64,000 bases of DNA from CAXXOK01 sp963678055 (lineage in GTDB: Bacteria; Bacillota; Clostridia; Christensenellales; Aristaeellaceae), in NCBI GenBank assembly GCA_963678055.1, contig OY782679.1:2418001-2482000 (forward strand), in the 5' to 3' direction. The notes beneath the pieces are model-generated. The model was given only the letters and a program-made list of their open reading frames with translations. It was not told the DNA's origin and did no database searches. A program made the translations under genes and the position numbers. Shown piece after piece: positions 37,293 to 46,074 of the stretch. Within the stretch, counting starts at the first letter, position 1. Each line of letters begins with the position of its first letter.

Positions 37293-39194
37293 ATGTCAAA
37301 ATTATTGCATCGTTTCGTCTGTTTCAGTGTACTGTTCTGCGTGGTTTGTATTTCCCTGCCCGCCATGGCGGATGGCATATTCGTCACCCCGGTGGACGGC
37401 CTGCCGGAGGATTTTTTGTTTGCCGCTGATGTGTCCAGCGTGCTATCGCTGGAAAACAGCGGGGTGCAGTTTTACGGCCCTGATGGTACCGAATGTGATC
37501 TGTTCCGCCTGCTGAAAGATGGCGGATTCAAAGCCGTGCGAGTGCGCGTGTGGGTCGATCCCTTTGATGCCCAGGGCAACCCCTACGGCGGCGGCGTGTG
37601 CGACATTCAGGTCGCAACACAAATCGCACAGCGCGCGGCAGACGCAGGCCTGCAGCTGATTGTAGACTTCCACTACAGCGATTTTTGGGCAGACCCGAAA
37701 AAGCAGATGAGCCCAAAGGCATGGGAGGGCATGACAGTCGATGAAAAGACTGACGCGCTCTACCAATACACCTGCGAAAGCCTGCAAGCGATTGCAGCGA
37801 CCGGTGCCGATATCGCCATGGTGCAGGTCGGCAACGAAACCGACTCCGCCATTGCCGGGGTAAAAAACTGGAACGATATGGCGGTGTTGTTCAAGGCTGG
37901 CAGCCGCGCCGTACGCGATACCCTGCCGGACGCATTGGTCGCCCTGCATTTTTCCAAACCCGATGCACGCTACGCCCGTCTGCTTTGGGCCCGCAGCGTG
38001 GATTACGATGTATACGCCGTCAGCTACTATCCCTTCTGGCACGGCACGCTGGAAAACCTGACCCAGGTGCTGCAATCCGTGGCAGAAGAATACGGTAAGC
38101 TGACATTTGTTGCAGAAACTTCCTATATCTATACGCAGGAAAACGGCGATATGCAGCCCAACTCCGTGCCCGCAACCGGCACCGTGCTGGACTTTGCTAC
38201 CACCCTGCAAGGCCAGGCCAATGCCCTGAGAGCGGTGACCCAGGCCGCGGTCGACGGCGGCACTTTCGGGTGGAGCTACTGGGAACCCGCCTGGCTGCCG
38301 GTACCCGGTGATACGCTGGAAGCGCAGTCAGCCCTCTGGGAGCAGTACGGCTCAGGCTGGGCAAGTTCCTACGCAAGCGACTATGACCCAACGGATGCCG
38401 GTCTCTACTACGGCGGTACCTCCTGGGACAACCAAGCGCTGTTTGACTTTACCGGGCATGCACTGCCTACGCTGTCCCTCCCCCTGTACTGCTGCACGGG
38501 GTCCACAGCGCAGCGGAAGGTGGACAGCTATCAGGATGCTACAGCTCTCGGCTTTGCAGGCGACTCCGTGACCATGCCGGAGACTGTGGACGCGGTCTTC
38601 AACGATGGTTCCATGGAAGCCCTGCCCGTCAGCTGGGACAGTGCGCAGGTGCAGCAGGCAGAAGCCGCTGGTGTCGGCATCTATACGATTGACGGCATTG
38701 CGGGCGGCACAGCCGTGCAGTGCCTGCTGACCATCACCGCCGATAACTACCTGCTCAACCCCGGCTTTGAAGACAGCGATATGAGCATGTGGCGTATTGA
38801 TAACATCGACGGCGTGACCGATCAGGTCTACCGGGCCGAAAGCATGAACGATATCAAGTCCGGCAGCGGGCTGTTGCACTTCTATGATCCGGAAAGCGTG
38901 GAGTTCCGCATTGAGCAGACTGTAACGGGTCTTGCGGACGGCAACTATAACTTTAGCTTGTACATCCACGGCGGTGACGCAGGCGAGCAGCATATGTATA
39001 TTTACGCCATGGTTGGCGAGGAGGTATTCGCCACAGCGGATATGTCCATCACCAAATGGCAGGAGTGGCAGCACCCGACCATCGAGAATATCCCCGTCAC
39101 CGGCGGCATGATCACCGTCGGCGCATATGTACAGGCATCCGGTTCCGGCCCCTGGGGCAAGCTGGACGACTGGATGCTAAACAAAGCAAAGTAG
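37293..39194 (+). CDS. secreted GH53 endo-beta-1,4-galactanase with Ig-like and CBM61-like domains
   Basis: This 633-residue enzyme has a signal peptide (about 1-26) and a GH53 domain (about 35-395). The acid/base Glu lies in Q-V-G-N-E-T-D and the nucleophile Glu in F-V-A-E-T-S-Y. A bacterial Ig-like (Big_4-type) domain follows (about 415-485), then a C-terminal CBM61-like galactan-binding domain starting N-P-G-F-E-D-S. GH53 enzymes cut the galactan side chains of pectin. The start follows AGGGGAA. It faces away from the ABC operon and shares its 231-base control region. Confidence 0.93.
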   Translation: MSKLLHRFVCFSVLFCVVCISLPAMADGIFVTPVDGLPEDFLFAADVSSVLSLENSGVQFYGPDGTECDLFRLLKDGGFKAVRVRVWVDPFDAQGNPYGGGVCDIQVATQIAQRAADAGLQLIVDFHYSDFWADPKKQMSPKAWEGMTVDEKTDALYQYTCESLQAIAATGADIAMVQVGNETDSAIAGVKNWNDMAVLFKAGSRAVRDTLPDALVALHFSKPDARYARLLWARSVDYDVYAVSYYPFWHGTLENLTQVLQSVAEEYGKLTFVAETSYIYTQENGDMQPNSVPATGTVLDFATTLQGQANALRAVTQAAVDGGTFGWSYWEPAWLPVPGDTLEAQSALWEQYGSGWASSYASDYDPTDAGLYYGGTSWDNQALFDFTGHALPTLSLPLYCCTGSTAQRKVDSYQDATALGFAGDSVTMPETVDAVFNDGSMEALPVSWDSAQVQQAEAAGVGIYTIDGIAGGTAVQCLLTITADNYLLNPGFEDSDMSMWRIDNIDGVTDQVYRAESMNDIKSGSGLLHFYDPESVEFRIEQTVTGLADGNYNFSLYIHGGDAGEQHMYIYAMVGEEVFATADMSITKWQEWQHPTIENIPVTGGMITVGAYVQASGSGPWGKLDDWMLNKAK

Positions 39195-39203
39195 CAACGA
39201 TCG

Positions 39204-39674
39204 ATGATTGAAATGAGAGATGTCAGCGTACTAAGTGCTGACGCACAGCAACTGCTTTCGGAACTCAGCCGTGCCTTAACCGATATCACCGGAGCCAGCG
39301 GCGAACAGAGTTTTGACGCAACCGACCTGCTTGGCCCGCGCGCCGTGTTTGTGATTGCCTATCAAAACGGCATCCCCTGCGGCTGCGGCGCACTGCGCCC
39401 ACTTACAAAGACCACAGCCGAGATCAAGCGTGTATACGCCCGGCCCAATCATCACGGCACTGGCAGTGCAATCGTCAACACGCTTGAAGCCAAAGCGTTA
39501 GCACTGGGCTATACACGGTTGATACTGGAAACACGCAAGGTGAACACACACGCTGTCGCATTCTACCGGAAGCTCGGCTACAGCGTGTTCCCAAACTTTG
39601 GAAAGTACATCGGCAGAGACGATGCAGTCTGCATGGACAAAGATTTACCGGCATCGCCCCATACAAACCTATAG
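39204..39674 (+). CDS. GNAT N-acetyltransferase
   Basis: This 156-residue single-domain acetyltransferase has the pattern C-G-A-L-R-P-L then I-K-R-V-Y-A-R-P-N-H-H-G-T-G, in which the acetyl-CoA loop is recognisable though its R/Q-x-x-G-x-G form is altered. It ends with A-V-A-F-Y-R-K-L-G-Y. The substrate is unknown. It begins 9 bases after the galactanase stop and is probably cotranscribed by read-through. Confidence 0.87.
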   Translation: MIEMRDVSVLSADAQQLLSELSRALTDITGASGEQSFDATDLLGPRAVFVIAYQNGIPCGCGALRPLTKTTAEIKRVYARPNHHGTGSAIVNTLEAKALALGYTRLILETRKVNTHAVAFYRKLGYSVFPNFGKYIGRDDAVCMDKDLPASPHTNL

Positions 39675-39685
39675 TCAGGTAGCAC

Positions 39686-39722
39686 AACACCCTCCGCCGG
39701 AAACCCGGTGGAGGGTGTTGTT
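39686..39722. terminator. bidirectional terminator between GNAT and fabZ
   Basis: ACAACACCCTCC-GCCGG/CCGG-TGGAGGGTGTTGTT forms a long stem just after the GNAT stop, between two converging units. Confidence 0.88.
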
Positions 39723-39796
39723 ATCTATGCCATGTGTTTACTTTTTAGTACAAGCGGCATCCCTGTTGACTGTCGATACGGAGCGACAGTGCTTGG

Positions 39797-40219
39797 TCAA
39801 GACGCGTCCTTATCAATCAGCGCGATGGTGTATTCGCCTTCCACAACCTTGGTTTTCCCCACAAAGGCTTTGCCTTCAAGAATCACGAAGGGTCCGTTGT
39901 GGCGGATCACTTTGGCGTTAACATCCAGCCGGTCGCCGGGGCGGGCCGGTGTGCGGAACTTGACCTTGTTCATCCCGGCAAAGAAAGGAACTTTGCCGAT
40001 GAGGTCATCTTTCAGCAGCAGCGCTGCACCCTGAGCGATAATCTCGCACAGAACCACACCGGGCACTACAGGATTGCCGGGGAAATGCCCCTGCAAAAAC
40101 CATTCGTCCCCCCGCACGGTATAGGTAGCACGGGCGTATTCACCGTCTAAATTGATCTCATCTACCAAGAGCATCGGCCCCCGATGCGGGATGATTTGCT
40201 TAATTTCTTCTCTGTTCAT
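39797..40219 (-). CDS. fabZ: 3-hydroxyacyl-ACP dehydratase FabZ
   Basis: This 140-residue hot-dog-fold enzyme removes water from 3-hydroxyacyl-ACP. The I-P-H-R-G-P-M-L-L-V-D start, the catalytic His in G-H-F-P-G-N-P-V-V-P-G-V and the Glu in L-C-E-I-I-A-Q are all present. The ATG at 40219 overlaps the fabF stop (ATGA). It is the last gene of the fatty-acid operon; no acetyl-CoA carboxylase genes follow. Confidence 0.96.
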   Translation of the reverse strand: MNREEIKQIIPHRGPMLLVDEINLDGEYARATYTVRGDEWFLQGHFPGNPVVPGVVLCEIIAQGAALLLKDDLIGKVPFFAGMNKVKFRTPARPGDRLDVNAKVIRHNGPFVILEGKAFVGKTKVVEGEYTIALIDKDAS

Positions 40220-41460
40220 TGCCCGACCTTCCGTAATGCAATACAAGCGTTGTGTCCACCAAAGCCCAGTGAAATGTTCAGGGCCAGATCGCGCGGCGCT
40301 TCCCGCTTGACGAGCGGAACGTAATCCAGATCACAATCGGGATCAGGCTGCGTCAACCCGATGGTCGGCGGCAGAATACCGGTTTGCAGCGCCAGTGCGG
40401 AGGCAATGCACTCCGCCGCGCCCGCTGCACCCAGCATGTGCCCGGTGACCGATTTGGTGGAGGACACCATAGCACGGTTTGCGGCTTCTTCGCCCAAGGC
40501 CACCTTGATGGCCTTGGTTTCCGTACCGTCGTTGAGCGGCGTTCCGGTGCCGTGGGCGTTGATGTATACGCGGTCAGTATCGGTATATCCGGCTTCTTCC
40601 ATCGCCAGGCGAATCGCCCGTGCGCTGGCTTCGGCCGAAGGATCGGGTGCGGTGATATGGAACGCGTCGCAGGTGTTACCATAGCCGCAAATTTCGGCAA
40701 TGATGGTCGCGCCGCGCTTTTTGGCGTGCTCTTCGGATTCCAGCACCACCACCGCTGCGCCTTCGGCGATGACAAACCCGCCGCGGCGGCTGTCAAACGG
40801 CAAACTGGCCAGTAGCGGATCGGATGCGGTGGTCAGCGCCATGCAGTTGGTAAACCCGCCGACTGCCAGGGGGCAGATGGATGCTTCCGTGCCGCCTGCG
40901 AGAATCGCATCGGCATACCCGGCTTTAATGGCATGAAACGCCTCGCCGATTGCATGGTTGGATGTTGCACAGGCCGTAACCACGGGCAGGGTCGGGCCCT
41001 TGGCCCCAAAGGCGATGGCCGGATGGCCGGATGCCATATTGGCGATCAGTTTGGGGATGAAATGCGGGGAGATGCGCTCCGGCCCCTTGGCGTTACAGGT
41101 GGTCGCCGCGTCCATAAAGGTTTGAATGCCGCCGATGCCCGACCCGATATACACACCCAGGCGTTCTGCCGGGATGTTCTCATCGGAGACGAGGCCGGAC
41201 TGGCCGATTGCCTCTCTGGCGGCGGCCATGGCATACTGGACAAACAAATCCATTTTGCGGGCAGCGCCCTTTTCGATGCCGAAATTGGTGGGGTCAAAGT
41301 CTTTGACTTCTCCGGCGAGATGCACCTTCATGCCGCTGGAATCAAAGTGCGTAATGGTGTCAATGCCGCAGTTCCCCTCGATCAGCGAGTTCCAGAATGT
41401 ATGGACATCCAAACCGACAGGGCTAATTGCGCCCATACCGGTAATCACAACACGGTTCAT
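40216..41460 (-). CDS. fabF: beta-ketoacyl-ACP synthase II
   Basis: This 414-residue thiolase-fold enzyme elongates acyl-ACP with malonyl-ACP. The active Cys lies in V-T-A-C-A-T-S-N-H, and the two catalytic His in N-A-H-G-T-G-T-P and K-S-V-T-G-H-M-L-G-A-A-G. Length is standard. It lies 30 bases after fabG and overlaps fabZ. Confidence 0.97.
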   Translation of the reverse strand: MNRVVITGMGAISPVGLDVHTFWNSLIEGNCGIDTITHFDSSGMKVHLAGEVKDFDPTNFGIEKGAARKMDLFVQYAMAAAREAIGQSGLVSDENIPAERLGVYIGSGIGGIQTFMDAATTCNAKGPERISPHFIPKLIANMASGHPAIAFGAKGPTLPVVTACATSNHAIGEAFHAIKAGYADAILAGGTEASICPLAVGGFTNCMALTTASDPLLASLPFDSRRGGFVIAEGAAVVVLESEEHAKKRGATIIAEICGYGNTCDAFHITAPDPSAEASARAIRLAMEEAGYTDTDRVYINAHGTGTPLNDGTETKAIKVALGEEAANRAMVSSTKSVTGHMLGAAGAAECIASALALQTGILPPTIGLTQPDPDCDLDYVPLVKREAPRDLALNISLGFGGHNACIALRKVGQ

Positions 41461-41490
41461 ATGTTTCCTCCTCTATCGGGTCCGGGTTCC

Positions 41491-42231
41491 TTACATGCGC
41501 ATGCCGCCATCCACCTGAATCACCTGACCGGTGATGTAAGCGGCTTCCTCCTGACAGAGGAAGGCCACCAGGTGGGCAACATCTTGCACTGTACCCATCC
41601 GCTTGAGCGGGATATAGTCGATTGCTTTTTCCAGAATCGCTTCGGGCATGGCGTCCGTCATATCCGTTTGGATAAATCCGGGGGCCACGGCGTTGCAGGT
41701 AATACCCCGCGAGGCCATTTCCTTGGCGATGGTCTTGGTCAGGCCGATCATGCCTGCCTTGGCGGCAGAATAGTTCGCCTGGCCGGGATTGCCCATCAGT
41801 CCTGCTACGGAGGTGATGTTCACAATGCGCCCGGCACGCTGCTTGAGCATAGTCTTGGATGCATGACGAATCAGGTTGAATGCGCCTTTGAGGTTGGTGT
41901 CGATGACGGCATCAAAATCCTGCTCGCTCATGCGCATCACCAGCGTATCGCGGGTGATGCCGGCGTTGTTGACAAGGATATCGAGGCTGCCAAAGTCCGC
42001 TACAACGGTTTTAACCAAATCCTGCGTTGCGGCAAAGTCCGCCACGTCACAGGCATAAGCCTTCACGCTTACAGGATAGTCTTGCAGCAGGGCCTCCGTT
42101 TCGTCAGCCATGGCCTTGTTGCTGGCATACAGGAAGGCGACGTTTGCGCCCTGCGCAGCCAGCGCCTGGCAAATTGCACGGCCGATGCCGCGGCTGCCAC
42201 CCGATACCAGTGCGGTTTTCCCCGTCAGCAT
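41491..42231 (-). CDS. fabG: 3-oxoacyl-ACP reductase
   Basis: This 246-residue short-chain dehydrogenase reduces 3-oxoacyl-ACP with NADPH. The T-G-x-x-x-G-I-G cofactor motif reads S-G-G-S-R-G-I-G here, the active Tyr/Lys is Y-S-A-A-K, and N-N-A-G-I-T is present. Its start lies inside the last codons of fabD, a 7-base overlap. Confidence 0.96.
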   Translation of the reverse strand: MLTGKTALVSGGSRGIGRAICQALAAQGANVAFLYASNKAMADETEALLQDYPVSVKAYACDVADFAATQDLVKTVVADFGSLDILVNNAGITRDTLVMRMSEQDFDAVIDTNLKGAFNLIRHASKTMLKQRAGRIVNITSVAGLMGNPGQANYSAAKAGMIGLTKTIAKEMASRGITCNAVAPGFIQTDMTDAMPEAILEKAIDYIPLKRMGTVQDVAHLVAFLCQEEAAYITGQVIQVDGGMRM

Positions 42232-43151
42232 GCGGCGCCCTCCTTGTAGTGGCGTATCACTTCGCCAAGCGTTTCCTCATCCTGCACATGCGCTGTATAG
42301 CCTGCCCCGCCGATTTTTTGAATCAAACCGGTTAATACTTTGCCGGGGCCGACTTCTATAAAGTCCGTATAATCTTGGTCTTGCAGCTTACGGATGAGAC
42401 GCGTAAACCGTATGGGATTGTCCACCTGCCTGGAGAGCAGTGTGGCCGCTTCCGCTGCGGTATACAGGCCGTTGGTGGCGTTTGCATATAGCGGCAGTTC
42501 CGGCGGAGAGAATGTCAAGGTCTGTGCATAGTCTTTCAGTTTTACGGCGGCATCCGCCATGAAGGGGCTGTGGAACGCACCGGAGACTTTCAGCGGCAAT
42601 GCGCGCCCGCCCGCCTCTTTCACAGCCTGGGCAAAGGCATCCATCCGGTCCAGCGCTAATGCGCAAACCACTTGCCCGGGGCTATTGTAGTTCACAGGAT
42701 AGGCTCCGTGCGCCTGGCACAGGGCTTCCACCTGCTGGTCTTCCAGTTTCACCACGGCGGCCATTGCGCCGGGGTTTTGCTGCGCGCAATCCTGCATGAA
42801 CTGCGCACGCTTCTCTACCAGCGCAAATGCCTGCGTAAACGAAAGCATTCCGCTCATGCCCAGGGCGGCAATCTCGCCAAGCGAGAAGCCCACAAGTCCG
42901 TCGGGCTTTATACCCGCTTCCATCAGCGCGGCTGCGCAGGCGCAGTCCACTGCCATCAGGCAGGGCTGGGCGTTGATGGTCTGGCTCAGCGTTTCCTTAT
43001 CGGCGGAAAAGCACTGGTCAAGCGTACCGTTTCTGTGTTGCTCGGCCTGATCCATCAGCCCCTTGGCTGCGGCCGATGCCTGGTATATGCTCTGCCCCAT
43101 GCCGGAGTACTGTGCACCCTGGCCGGCAAATACAAATGCTATTTTACCCAT
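42225..43151 (-). CDS. fabD: malonyl-CoA:ACP transacylase
   Basis: This 308-residue enzyme loads malonate onto ACP. It starts with F-V-F-A-G-Q-G-A-Q-Y. The nucleophile elbow reads G-F-S-L-G-E, with F where H is usual, and the catalytic His lies in S-G-A-F-H-S-P-F-M. I chose the ATG at 43151 because GAAAGGAG precedes it; it overlaps the fabK end by 13 bases. Confidence 0.95.
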   Translation of the reverse strand: MGKIAFVFAGQGAQYSGMGQSIYQASAAAKGLMDQAEQHRNGTLDQCFSADKETLSQTINAQPCLMAVDCACAAALMEAGIKPDGLVGFSLGEIAALGMSGMLSFTQAFALVEKRAQFMQDCAQQNPGAMAAVVKLEDQQVEALCQAHGAYPVNYNSPGQVVCALALDRMDAFAQAVKEAGGRALPLKVSGAFHSPFMADAAVKLKDYAQTLTFSPPELPLYANATNGLYTAAEAATLLSRQVDNPIRFTRLIRKLQDQDYTDFIEVGPGKVLTGLIQKIGGAGYTAHVQDEETLGEVIRHYKEGAAC

Positions 43152-44086
43152 GACGGCGCTCCTTTCAGAAGGTCCTCCGCCTGTGCAAACATGGTTTTGA
43201 TGATCTCCTTGGCGGGTCTGATCTCGCTGACCAATGCGCTGCACTGACCTGCGATGAAGCAGCCGTTTTCGATATCGCCATCCAGCGCAGCTTTGCGCAG
43301 TGCGCCTACGCCCATGGCTTCCAGCTCTTCCCCGGTGGTGGAGATTTCGTATTCAAGTTTGGCATACTTGCGTGTGAAGGGGCTGCGGATGGACCGCACA
43401 GCATGGTTGAGCCGCTTACCGGTCACGGTGGTATCGATATCCTTGGCCGCCAGCACCTTCTGCTTGTAGTTGTCATGAATGGTACATTCCTGCGAACACA
43501 GGAAAATGGTTCCGCACTGTACGCCCGCTGCGCCCAGCATCATCGCTGCGGCTACACCGCGGCCATCGCCGATTCCACCCGCCGCAATCACGGGGATTTT
43601 CACAGCATCGACCACCTGGGGTACGAGGGTGATGGTAGCCAGATCGCCAATATGCCCGCCGGATTCGCCGCCTTCGGCGATCACAGCAAACGCACCGGCG
43701 CGTTCTACCAGCCTTGCCATAGCCGTGGACGGCACGACGGGGATCACTCGGATACCCGCGTCGAGCCAGTCCTTCATGTAGAGGTTGGGTAAGCCTGCGC
43801 CCGTGGTCACCACGGCGGGTTTTTCTTCCGCGCATACCTTGGCCACATCTTTGACAAACGGGCTCATCAGCATGACATTCACCCCAAAGGGCTTATCCGT
43901 CAGCGTACGGCATTTGCGAATTTGATCACGCAGGTATTCGGCGTCCAGGTTCATGGCAGAGATAATGCCTAGCCCGCCGGCGTTTGAAACCGAGGCCGCG
44001 AGCTGCGCATCCGATACCCATGCCATACCGCCCTGAAAAATGGGGTATGTAAGCCCCAATTCCCGTGTCAGTATTGAGTTGATCAT
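43139..44086 (-). CDS. fabK: FMN-dependent enoyl-ACP reductase FabK
   Basis: This 315-residue TIM-barrel flavoprotein of the nitronate monooxygenase/FabK group carries out the last reduction of the elongation cycle. Visible motifs are F-Q-G-G-M-A-W near the start, E-G-G-E-S-G-G-H-I-G, and A-A-G-G-I-G-D-G-R-G. Its place between acpP and fabD supports FabK over a nitronate oxidase. FabK-bearing bacteria are in general insensitive to FabI-directed triclosan. The start overlaps the acpP stop by one base (TAATG). Confidence 0.95.
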   Translation of the reverse strand: MINSILTRELGLTYPIFQGGMAWVSDAQLAASVSNAGGLGIISAMNLDAEYLRDQIRKCRTLTDKPFGVNVMLMSPFVKDVAKVCAEEKPAVVTTGAGLPNLYMKDWLDAGIRVIPVVPSTAMARLVERAGAFAVIAEGGESGGHIGDLATITLVPQVVDAVKIPVIAAGGIGDGRGVAAAMMLGAAGVQCGTIFLCSQECTIHDNYKQKVLAAKDIDTTVTGKRLNHAVRSIRSPFTRKYAKLEYEISTTGEELEAMGVGALRKAALDGDIENGCFIAGQCSALVSEIRPAKEIIKTMFAQAEDLLKGAPSWVK

Positions 44087-44307
44087 TATTTTGCTGTTTC
44101 GACTTTCGCCACCAGATCGTTAATCGTGCGCAGGGATTCATCAATCTCAACAGGCACGCCCAGTTCGTCTTCCAGGTTCATCACCAGTTCTGCCACGTCC
44201 AGGCTGTCCAGGTCCAGTTCGGAAAAGCCCATCTCCGGACGGATTTCGTTGACGTCAATGTCTTTGGATTCGGCCAGAAGTTTTGCAATGGTATCATAAG
44301 TGCTCAT
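44086..44307 (-). CDS. acpP: acyl carrier protein
   Basis: This 73-residue acidic four-helix protein carries the 4'-phosphopantetheine arm on the Ser of D-L-D-S-L-D near residue 35. It is the substrate carrier for all Fab enzymes of the operon. It lies 13 bases after fabH with a GGAGG-type ribosome site. Confidence 0.96.
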   Translation of the reverse strand: MSTYDTIAKLLAESKDIDVNEIRPEMGFSELDLDSLDVAELVMNLEDELGVPVEIDESLRTINDLVAKVETAK

Positions 44308-44320
44308 AAATAAGGTCCTC

Positions 44321-45277
44321 CTAAATATTGAATTGCAGCAACGCTGCAGCAGAGGTTAATCCTGCGCCAAAGGCGCTAAGTACGAGGGTATCCCCCGTTT
44401 GCAGACGACCGTCCCCCATCATTTCAGACAGTAGAACGGGGATGCCAGCCGACCCTGTATTCCCGCGGGTTCCAATATTCATGGGGAATTTTTCGGCAGG
44501 CTGTTTCAGGCGCGACCGTGCGGCATCTAGGATGCGGCGGTTGGCCTGATGTAATACGAAGTGATCGACTACGCTTGCTTCCACCCCTCCTTTTTCCAGT
44601 ACGAAGTGAATGTCCTTACTGGACTGTGTCACGGCATACTTGAATACTTCCTGCCCGCTCATCTGCATGGGAATCGCCTTGATTTTCGGCTCGGTGAAGG
44701 GGCAGTTACCACCATCCATTGTAGCATAAAGTACATCCGTATTGCCAGTAGCAGCCAAGTGGGTGGCTTTCAGGCCGTCGCCAACCTGGCAAACAGCAGC
44801 GCCTGCGGCATCGCCAAACAGTACGCAAGTGGACCGGTCGGACCAGTCTGCAAGCCGCGTAATTTGCTCGGCAGCGATGACCAGCACGTTCTTCACTTGC
44901 CCGCGAAGCAGCATCGCATCGGCCATATCCAGCGCGTAGAGGAAGCCTGTGCAGCCGGCGTTTACATCCAGCGCGGGGCAAGTAGCACCCAGCTCACGCT
45001 GAATCAGGCAGGCGGTTGAGGGGAATATCATCTCTCCGCAGGTTGTGGAACATAGAATATAGTCAATGTCGTCGGTTGTAAGTCCAGCTCTGTCCAGTGC
45101 CATCCTGGCCGCCTTTGCGCCCAGTGCACTGATGGTTTCATCTCCCGTGAGGATGCGGCGGCTTGCAATGCCGGTGTGGGATTGTATCCATTCATCCGAG
45201 GTATCCAGAATTTCCGAGATGGTTTCGTTGTCTATTTCCTGTGCGGGCAACGCATGCCCAAAGGAGCTAATTTTCAT
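44321..45277 (-). CDS. fabH: beta-ketoacyl-ACP synthase III
   Basis: This 318-residue enzyme condenses acetyl-CoA (or branched starters) with malonyl-ACP. The catalytic Cys lies in A-G-C-T-G-F near residue 112, the His in H-Q-A-N-R-R-I, and the Asn in N-T-G-S-A-G-I-P. It follows the regulator gene by four bases. Confidence 0.96.
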   Translation of the reverse strand: MKISSFGHALPAQEIDNETISEILDTSDEWIQSHTGIASRRILTGDETISALGAKAARMALDRAGLTTDDIDYILCSTTCGEMIFPSTACLIQRELGATCPALDVNAGCTGFLYALDMADAMLLRGQVKNVLVIAAEQITRLADWSDRSTCVLFGDAAGAAVCQVGDGLKATHLAATGNTDVLYATMDGGNCPFTEPKIKAIPMQMSGQEVFKYAVTQSSKDIHFVLEKGGVEASVVDHFVLHQANRRILDAARSRLKQPAEKFPMNIGTRGNTGSAGIPVLLSEMMGDGRLQTGDTLVLSAFGAGLTSAAALLQFNI

Positions 45278-45281
45278 TCAT

Positions 45282-45785
45282 TCACACACTTTCATTTTGA
45301 TTTTTTTCGCGTCTTTCTTGTTTCTTCGCCTCCACTTCTGCAAATGCATTGTCGAAAAATCGGTTGAGTGCCTTCATGCCCCGTAGCAAGCCATCCCGTT
45401 CCGGCGGGAGGAGCAATTTATCTATATCGCGGACCATCTGCTCATGAAAATAGCGGTGCGCCCCGTTCATTTTCTTTCCCATGCGCGTCAGTTCCACGAT
45501 CACACTGCGTTTGTCTTTGTCGGATTTCCTTTTCTCAACATACCCTTTTTTAAACAGCTTGTTAATGGCAACGGTCACCGTTGGCGGGGATAAATCCAGC
45601 GTCTGGGCCAGTTCATGCAGTTGCATACCGTCCTGTCGCTTCTCGCCGATGGCTTCCAGCATGTGCATCTCGCTGATGGTCAGTTCCATGCCGGAAATCA
45701 AGTTGATGATCTCTTCCTCCAGCATGACGATCTTCCGATACGCCATGACCAGTAACCGGTTGAGCTCATGGTTGAAAGTGTCCAT
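45282..45785 (-). CDS. MarR-family regulator of fatty-acid synthesis (FabT-like)
   Basis: This 167-residue winged-helix regulator has the MarR layout: dimer helices, then L-S-P-P-T-V-T-V-A-I-N-K-L as recognition helix, and a D-K-R-S-V wing. Its position as first gene of the fab operon is that of FabT in streptococci and related bacteria, which represses the operon with acyl-ACP as corepressor. It is about 20 residues longer than usual FabT, with a basic, glutamate-rich tail. A palindrome overlaps its promoter. Confidence 0.88.
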   Translation of the reverse strand: MDTFNHELNRLLVMAYRKIVMLEEEIINLISGMELTISEMHMLEAIGEKRQDGMQLHELAQTLDLSPPTVTVAINKLFKKGYVEKRKSDKDKRSVIVELTRMGKKMNGAHRYFHEQMVRDIDKLLLPPERDGLLRGMKALNRFFDNAFAEVEAKKQERREKNQNESV

Positions 45786-45821
45786 CCGCGCCCGCCTTTT
45801 CCAGAGATTGACCCACGAGTT

Positions 45822-45869
45822 ATCATTCGTTAGTCTAACTAATTATATGAGAAAGCGAATGATTGTCAA
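45822..45869 (-). promoter_or_regulatory. fab operon promoter with nested inverted-repeat operator
   Basis: TTGACA (45864-45869) and TATAAT (45842-45847) are perfect consensus hexamers 16 bases apart on the minus strand. An 11-base palindrome GTTAG-T-CTAAC (45829-45839, plus strand) sits just past the -10 box. A second perfect inverted repeat, ATCATTCG (45822-45829) with CGAATGAT (45856-45863), brackets the -10 and spacer. Both are candidate sites for the MarR-type regulator. Confidence 0.82.
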
Positions 45870-46015
45870 GTACGGGTCCGACAGGGTGACCACAACATCT
45901 GCCGGATTTCTACCCTGGGAACACAACAGAGCGAAGTGTACCACAGCTTTGCCGCCATGAACAGTGACAAGGGGAAGCAGCGCTTTGATACAAAATTAGT
46001 ACAAGATGACGGTTC

Positions 46016-46044
46016 TTTACAAAGCCGCTAAGGCTTGTTACAAT
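46016..46044 (+). promoter_or_regulatory. pyrophosphatase gene promoter
   Basis: TTTACA (46016-46021) and TACAAT (46039-46044) are 17 bases apart, 31 bases before the ATG. Confidence 0.75.
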
Positions 46045-46074
46045 GCAGGCAAAGATAAGCGGGAGGTCACCGTC

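Noticed and set aside
40933..42249. 438-residue plus-strand open frame opposite fabF and fabG
   Set aside because: It is antisense to two unmistakable Fab enzymes.
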